Assembly: GCF_001984095.1 (NCBI RefSeq)
Contig: NZ_LYVQ01000039.1
Location: 1 to 36,117 of the forward strand
From: Pelomonas sp. KK5
Lineage (GTDB): Bacteria > Pseudomonadota > Gammaproteobacteria > Burkholderiales > Burkholderiaceae_C
Length of the DNA stretch: 36,117 nt
Direction: 5' to 3'
Of this stretch, positions 32,266 to 36,117 are shown piece after piece. The notes under the pieces were generated by a model. That model worked only from the letters and a program-made list of their open reading frames with translations, made no database searches and had not been told where the DNA came from. Within the stretch, counting starts at the first letter, position 1. The number at the start of each line of letters is the position of its first letter. The position numbers and the translations under genes are program-made.

Positions 32266-32864
32266 AGAAACGCACCTTCCTGCTCGCGCTGTCCGCCCTT
32301 GCCCTGGCCGGCTGCGACAAGTTCAACGGCCCCGGCGGCAGCAACACGGCCTTCAAGGGCATCGACCTCACCGGCGCCGAGTACGCGCGCACGCTGAGCC
32401 TGCCCGACGCCGAGGGCCACATGCGCACGCTGGCCGACTTCAAGGGCAAGGTGGTCGTGGTCTTCTTCGGCTACACCCAGTGCCCGGACGTCTGCCCGAC
32501 CACGCTGGCCGAGCTGGCCGAGGTCAAGCGTTCGCTCGGCCCTGATGGCGACAAGCTGCAGGGCGTCTTCGTCACCATCGACCCCGCGCGCGACACGCCG
32601 GAGCTGCTGAGGACCTATGTCTCCAGCTTCGACAAGAGCTTTGTCGCGCTGCGCGGCAGCGACGAGCAGACGAAGGCGGCGGCCAAGGAGTTCAAGGTCT
32701 ACTACGCCAAGGTGGCCGGCAAGGACGAGGGCACCTACACGATGGACCACACGGCCGCGAGCTTCATCTTCGATCCGCAGGGGCGGGTGCGGATCTTCAC
32801 CCGCTACGGCTCCGGCGCGCAGGCGCTGGCGGACGACGTCAAGGCGCTGCTGGCCGAGAAATGA
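32262..32864 (+). CDS. SCO1/SenC-type copper chaperone lipoprotein
   Basis: 200-residue periplasmic protein with a lipoprotein signal (lipobox LAGC, acylated C18) and a thioredoxin-like Sco domain. Copper ligands are C74 and C78 (CPDVC) and H163 ([12 protein letters not shown]). It loads copper into the CuA site of CoxB. The ATG overlaps the ctaB stop by 4 nt. It is the last gene of the assembly block and ends 2 bp before a terminator. Confidence 0.95.
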   Translation: MKKRTFLLALSALALAGCDKFNGPGGSNTAFKGIDLTGAEYARTLSLPDAEGHMRTLADFKGKVVVVFFGYTQCPDVCPTTLAELAEVKRSLGPDGDKLQGVFVTIDPARDTPELLRTYVSSFDKSFVALRGSDEQTKAAAKEFKVYYAKVAGKDEGTYTMDHTAASFIFDPQGRVRIFTRYGSGAQALADDVKALLAEK

Positions 32865-32866
32865 AA

Positions 32867-32894
32867 AAGAGGCCCCACGGGGCCTCTTCTCTTT
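32867..32894. terminator. Bidirectional terminator between sco and rpoH
   Basis: AAGAGGCCCC (32867-32876) pairs with GGGGCCTCTT (32879-32888). It is followed by CTCTTT on the plus strand, and by TTTTTC on the minus strand just past the opposite arm. It can therefore stop transcription from both the sco operon and rpoH. Confidence 0.85.
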
Positions 32895-32908
32895 GACGGA
32901 TCGATGGA

Positions 32909-33826
32909 TCAGGCCTCGACGAGTGCCTTCTTCATCTTCTTCATCGCCGCCACCTCGATCTGGCGGATGCGCTCGGCCGACACGCCGTATTCGGCTGCCA
33001 GCTCATGCAGCGTCATGCCGCCGGAGGAGTCGTCGTTGACCTTCAGCCAGCGTTCCTCGACGATGCGGCGGCTGCGCGGGTCCAGCGTCTCCAGCGCGCG
33101 GGCGATGCCGTCGCCGGCCATCGCGTCGCGGGCCTGCGATTCGAGCACGCGGGTCGGCTCCTGCGACTCGTCGGCCAGGTAGGCGATCGGGGCGTAGCTC
33201 TCGCCGTCGTCGTCGGTCTGCGGCTCCAGGGCCACGTCGCCGCCCGACAGGCGCGTCTCCATCTCGAGCACTTCCTCGCGCTTCACGTTGAGCGTCGTCG
33301 CCACCTGCTCCAGCTGCGCCTCGGTGAGGCTCATGCGGTGCGTCTGGTCGTCGGCCACGCCTTCCTTCATGCTGTGCTTCATCGAGCGCAGGTTGAAGAA
33401 CAGCTTGCGCTGGGCCTTGGTCGTGGCGACCTTGACCATGCGCCAGTTCTTCAGGATGTATTCGTGGATCTCGGCCTTGATCCAGTGCATCGCGTAGCTG
33501 ACCAGGCGCACGCCCTGGTCCGGGTCGAAGCGCTTGACGGCCTTCATCAGGCCGACGTTGCCTTCCTGGATCAGGTCGCCCTGGGGCAGGCCATAGCCGA
33601 GGTACTGGCGCGAGATGGACACCACCAGACGCAGGTGGGACATCACCAGCCGGCCGGCGGCATCGAGGTCGCCGCTCTCGCGCAGCTTGCGGGCGGAGGA
33701 GGCTTCTTCCTCGGCGGTCAGCAGCGGCAGGCGGTTGACGGCGGAAATATAGGCATCGAGGTTACCGAGCGAGGGCACCAGCGCCCAAGGGTCCCGGACC
33801 GTCAGTGCAGCAGTTGGGTGAGACAT
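32909..33826 (-). CDS. rpoH: RNA polymerase sigma-32 factor RpoH
   Basis: 305-residue heat-shock sigma factor. Region 1.2/2.1 begins LGNLDAYISAVNRLPLLTAEEE; region 2 has SHLRLVVSISRQYLGYGLPQGDLIQEGNVGLMKAVKRFDP and YAMHWIKAEIHEYILKNW. The RpoH box is QRKLFFNLR, and the region 4 HTH is MTLHELAAEYGVSAERIRQIEVAAMKKM. ATG at 33826 matches the usual N-terminus but has a poor ribosome binding site. An in-frame ATG at 33871 would add 15 residues and lies 8 nt after the -10 box. A perfect CIRCE operator covers the promoter. Confidence 0.96.
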   Translation of the reverse strand: MSHPTAALTVRDPWALVPSLGNLDAYISAVNRLPLLTAEEEASSARKLRESGDLDAAGRLVMSHLRLVVSISRQYLGYGLPQGDLIQEGNVGLMKAVKRFDPDQGVRLVSYAMHWIKAEIHEYILKNWRMVKVATTKAQRKLFFNLRSMKHSMKEGVADDQTHRMSLTEAQLEQVATTLNVKREEVLEMETRLSGGDVALEPQTDDDGESYAPIAYLADESQEPTRVLESQARDAMAGDGIARALETLDPRSRRIVEERWLKVNDDSSGGMTLHELAAEYGVSAERIRQIEVAAMKKMKKALVEA

Positions 33827-33879
33827 CGTGGTCGTCGCTTTCTTTGGCAAACCGAACCTTGTGGGTTCCATGGGCACAG

Positions 33880-33909
33880 ATATTAGCACTCCGTCAGGAT
33901 GAGTGCTAA
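33880..33909 (-). promoter_or_regulatory. Core promoter of rpoH embedded in CIRCE
   Basis: On the minus strand, TTAGCA (33909-33904) and TAATAT (33885-33880) are separated by 18 bp. The -35 matches four of six consensus positions and the -10 is AT-rich. Both boxes overlap the two CIRCE arms, so bound HrcA would block polymerase. The expected start site is near 33873. Confidence 0.55.
33883..33909. promoter_or_regulatory. CIRCE operator (HrcA binding site) upstream of rpoH
   Basis: TTAGCACTC (33883-33891), nine bases, then GAGTGCTAA (33901-33909): a perfect match to the known CIRCE consensus, including the 9-bp spacer. CIRCE is the operator of the heat-labile repressor HrcA, normally found before groESL or dnaK. 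Here the only gene downstream is rpoH, whose promoter it overlaps. Confidence 0.95.
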
Positions 33910-33939
33910 GGCTCTGGGGTTTCCGGCGAGGCCTACGAT

Positions 33940-33950
33940 TTCAAGCGAGA
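33940..33950 (-). promoter_or_regulatory. Possible sigma-32 -35 element upstream of the CIRCE-controlled promoter
   Basis: On the minus strand TCTCGCTTGAA resembles the sigma-32 -35 consensus (CTTGAA preceded by a TCTC-type extension). At the 13-14 bp spacing only CCGGAA is found, a poor match to the CCCCAT-type -10. It may be a remnant or a chance match; if real it would give rpoH autoregulation. Confidence 0.25.
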
Positions 33951-34040
33951 TACAGCGATAGTGTTTACCAACTTACGAAGATTTGCCTGCGATTGTCGGC
34001 CGTCGATCCGGTTGCCTCGGAACGGCAAGTCGCGTGCCAG

Positions 34041-36117
34041 TCAGCGGGCCCGCCGGCGGTTCTGCACCCGCATGCCCTGGCGCAGCGGCAGCGAGACGGC
34101 GCAGGCCGAGCCCGGCGCGGCGGTGGTGCAGCTCTGGAAGTCCGCCTGCAGCAGCAGCCCGTCGCCGTTGCGGGCGTTCAGGCGCAGCTGCTTGAAGCTG
34201 CTGGCATCGAGGGCGGTGCTGCCCAAGGTGGCCGACAGCGCGGCGGTGAGCGCACCCGGGGCCACGGGCAGCGTCGCCAGGATCGAGCCGGTGTTGCACA
34301 GCGAGTCGGTGCACAGCTGGGCGGTGGAGAGCGCGGGCGGTGGGCTCGGCAGCGTCCAGCTGGCGCTGAGGTTGACCTTGGCCGCCGCCGCTCCCTTGAG
34401 GCCGGCCAGGGCGGTGGCGCTGGCGGTGGCCAGCGAAGGCCAGGGCTGGCTGGCCAGCGCGGTGGACAGCGGCGGCACCGCCGCCAGGTCCAGGCTGAAG
34501 GTGCTGGCCGGCGTGCTGCAGCTGTCGTCGCTGTACAGCGCCACCTTCAGCGAGTGGCCCACGGCGAAGTTGCGCACGAGCGCGTCGCCGTCGCTGCCGT
34601 CCGGCAGCGGGATCCAGCGGTCGTCGTTGCCGCGGATGGCGCCGGTCGTCGGGTCGCCGCTGAGCTGGCCGTTCACCGCGTCCACGGTCCAGATCGACAG
34701 GTTCGTCGATCCGGTGCCGGGCTTCATATAGGCGAGCGTCACGTCGCCGCCGTTCGGATCGGCCTGCGTGACGCGGGCGCACAGCGCGCCGGACAGCGTC
34801 GAGATGCCCACGCCGATGCTGCGCAGGTAACTGTCTACCTGAGCGCCACCGTCGACCCGGCGCAGGCGCTGCACGCGCACCTCGGCGCTGGTGGGGAAGG
34901 GCTGCGCGTCGCCATAGAACAGCCAGGTGCCGTTGCCCTGCCAGGCCACGGACTGGTTCTGAGCGAAGGTCAGCAGCGCGCCGGCGGGCGTCTGCGCCAC
35001 CATGCTGACGCGGCAGACGGGCGTGCTGCCGCTGAAGTCGCAGCGGCCCAGCTGCGGGGCCAGCAGCTTGGTGCCGTACTTGTAGGTGCCGTCGCTGAAG
35101 ATGCCGGTGCCGATCACATTGCACAGGCCGGCGCCGATGTCGGCGCCGGTGAAGGCGATGTTGGCCAGGTTCATGCGCGCGTTGGGCGCCATCAGGCCCG
35201 GCATGTTGGCGCTGCAGGCGCTGGCGGAGGCCATCGCGGCCGTCATCTGGGTGAAGAGGGTGCTGATGCCGGCCAGCGTCACGCCGGCGGCGCCGGCGTC
35301 GATGGTGAGCTCGCCGCCCACGCCGGTGCCGGTCAGTGTGACGATGCCGCCGCCCATCCGCGATTCGAGCTGCACATAGGGCGAGCCGTCCTGGCCGACG
35401 GTGACGGCCACGCTGTCCAGCAGCCGGTCATAGCCGCTGCGCGAACCGGCGGTCAGCGCGGTGGTGAGCAGGTCGGCGTTGGACGCCAGGCCGGCATCGG
35501 CCAGGGCCGGCGCCAGGGCCGTCTGCAACTGGCCCTGCGCCGCGGCCACCGCGGTGGCCGACAGGCCGGTCACCGCCCCGCTCATCGGGCTGCTCGGGTT
35601 GACGCCCGAAGCCAGCAGCACGACGGCGCTGGTCAGCGGCGTGATCTGGGCCGTGCCGCCGCTCTGCGTGACCGAGTAGAGACAGGTGTAACGGTCCACC
35701 GCGTAGCCGCAGGCGGCCAGCCGGAACGGGCCGGTGCCGCTGGCCAGCGCGATCGGGCCGTAGCTGCCGCTGGCGGGCACGCTGGTATTGCTGGCCATGC
35801 TCTTGCCGGTGGCGTCGAGGATGCTCAGCGTCACATTGCTCATCGCGATGCCGGCCGAGACCGTGCCCGAGACGGGCGTGGGCGGCGGGGCCGGCGATGG
35901 CGACGGAGAGGGGGATGGTGACGGTGAGGGAGAAGGCGACGGCGATGGAGACGGGCTCGGCGATGGCGAGGGAGACGGAGATGGTGAGGGAGAAGGGGCC
36001 GGCGAAGGAGAGGGTGATGGAGACGGAGACGGGCTCGGGCTCGGACTCGGACTCGGCGAAGGCGAAGGCGAAGGCGAAGGCGAAGGCGAAGGACTCGGCG
36101 TGGGCGACGGAGAAGGC
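34041..36117 (-). CDS. Exported Pro-Ser-repeat protein, N-terminus outside the window
   Basis: At least 691 residues; the frame is open to the right edge, so the start and any signal peptide or lipobox are missing. The visible N-terminal part is about 80 residues of almost pure Pro-Ser dipeptides (35874-36116), a flexible linker. It leads into an Ig-like start (VSGTVSAGIAMSNVTLSILDATG) and an ITPLTSAVVLLASG motif. Both features are usual in large Burkholderiales surface lipoproteins. The rest is rich in Ala, Gly, Ser and Thr with spaced Cys (for example ARVTQADPNGGDVTLAYM, DDSCSTPASTF, LCTDSLCNTGS), suggesting disulfides outside the cytoplasm. No enzymatic motif is recognised. rpoH follows on the same strand after 214 bp. 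Confidence 0.8.
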   Translation of the reverse strand, partial: PSPSPTPSPSPSPSPSPSPSPSPSPSPSPSPSPSPSPSPAPSPSPSPSPSPSPSPSPSPSPSPSPSPSPSPSPSPAPPPTPVSGTVSAGIAMSNVTLSILDATGKSMASNTSVPASGSYGPIALASGTGPFRLAACGYAVDRYTCLYSVTQSGGTAQITPLTSAVVLLASGVNPSSPMSGAVTGLSATAVAAAQGQLQTALAPALADAGLASNADLLTTALTAGSRSGYDRLLDSVAVTVGQDGSPYVQLESRMGGGIVTLTGTGVGGELTIDAGAAGVTLAGISTLFTQMTAAMASASACSANMPGLMAPNARMNLANIAFTGADIGAGLCNVIGTGIFSDGTYKYGTKLLAPQLGRCDFSGSTPVCRVSMVAQTPAGALLTFAQNQSVAWQGNGTWLFYGDAQPFPTSAEVRVQRLRRVDGGAQVDSYLRSIGVGISTLSGALCARVTQADPNGGDVTLAYMKPGTGSTNLSIWTVDAVNGQLSGDPTTGAIRGNDDRWIPLPDGSDGDALVRNFAVGHSLKVALYSDDSCSTPASTFSLDLAAVPPLSTALASQPWPSLATASATALAGLKGAAAAKVNLSASWTLPSPPPALSTAQLCTDSLCNTGSILATLPVAPGALTAALSATLGSTALDASSFKQLRLNARNGDGLLLQADFQSCTTAAPGSACAVSLPLRQGMRVQNRRRAR
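36055..36090 (-). repeat. (GGCGAA)6 perfect hexanucleotide array inside the Pro-Ser linker
   Basis: Six uninterrupted copies of GGCGAA on the plus strand encode Ser-Pro repeats on the minus strand. The unit is two codons long, so slippage would change linker length without breaking the frame. Degenerate copies of the same hexamer pattern make up much of 35874-36116. Confidence 0.92.

Noticed and set aside
33910-34040. Terminator for the Pro-Ser-repeat protein gene
   Set aside because: No stem followed by a T-run was found on the minus strand between its stop and the CIRCE element; the region is only somewhat AT-richer than its surroundings.
36055-36090. CRISPR-like repeat array
   Set aside because: The repeats are contiguous six-base units without spacers and are part of a Pro-Ser coding sequence.

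Overview
The window is about 36 kb of very GC-rich bacterial chromosome. Gene content and order point to a betaproteobacterium of the order Burkholderiales, near the Rubrivivax/Leptothrix/Roseateles group. The evidence is the rubredoxin-pilGHIJ-chpA block, yqgE-yqgF-pyrR-pyrB-pyrC', rhodanese-grxC-secB-gpsA-trmL, and a cox operon followed by SURF1-ctaA-ctaB-sco-rpoH. This placement is inference from synteny and composition. Coding density is high and no gene-free gap exceeds 250 bases. I saw no tRNA, rRNA, IS element, integrase or CRISPR array.

Layout. (1) 1-1225: a left-truncated ThiD-type kinase (-) divergent from a small rubredoxin (+); the rubredoxin -10 lies inside a 10-bp-arm dyad. (2) 1295-11272: the Pil-Chp chemosensory system for type IV pili. 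It holds two stand-alone receivers (PilG, PilH), a CheW-like adaptor (PilI), a transducer (PilJ) and a 1900-residue ChpA/PilL kinase with several Hpt-like modules and a C-terminal receiver. A palindrome and a separate promoter then precede an orphan NarL-type receiver lacking its DNA-binding domain. (3) 11348-15879: yqgE, yqgF and an overlapping pyrimidine operon pyrR-pyrB-pyrC'-plsC. The pyrC' product lacks the metal-binding HxH of active dihydroorotases. (4) 15864-18856, minus strand: gpmA, a Hyi-type isomerase, and a translationally coupled two-gene unit of unknown function (346-aa protein plus 87-aa Cys-rich protein). (5) 18942-21732: membrane-anchored rhodanese, glutaredoxin, SecB, GpsA, then convergent TrmL. 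(6) 21774-23456: ComF and a BioC-like methyltransferase-fold protein, divergent across 21 bp. (7) 23704-32864: the aa3-type cytochrome c oxidase locus with its heme A and copper assembly factors. (8) 32909-36117, minus strand: heat-shock sigma factor RpoH, and a right-truncated exported protein with a long Pro-Ser repeat.

How the parts work together. PilG/H/I/J and ChpA form one signalling pathway acting on pilus motors. CoxB (with a fused cytochrome c domain), CoxA and CoxC form the terminal oxidase. CtaA and CtaB make its heme A, CtaG and the Sco proteins deliver copper, and SURF1 with the small membrane proteins assists assembly. The rpoH promoter is overlaid by a perfect CIRCE operator, which would put the sigma-32 regulator under HrcA repression.

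Most notable observations: the CIRCE-rpoH arrangement; a recurring -10 box 7-8 nt before the start codon (candidate leaderless transcripts); two divergent gene pairs separated by only 21 and 11 bp; the unknown two-gene cassette; an orphan receiver with a Lys-to-Arg change; a hairpin in the coxB leader; and an in-frame GGCGAA hexanucleotide array. I did not find a clearly new multi-gene system; the two-gene cassette is the best candidate for undescribed biology.
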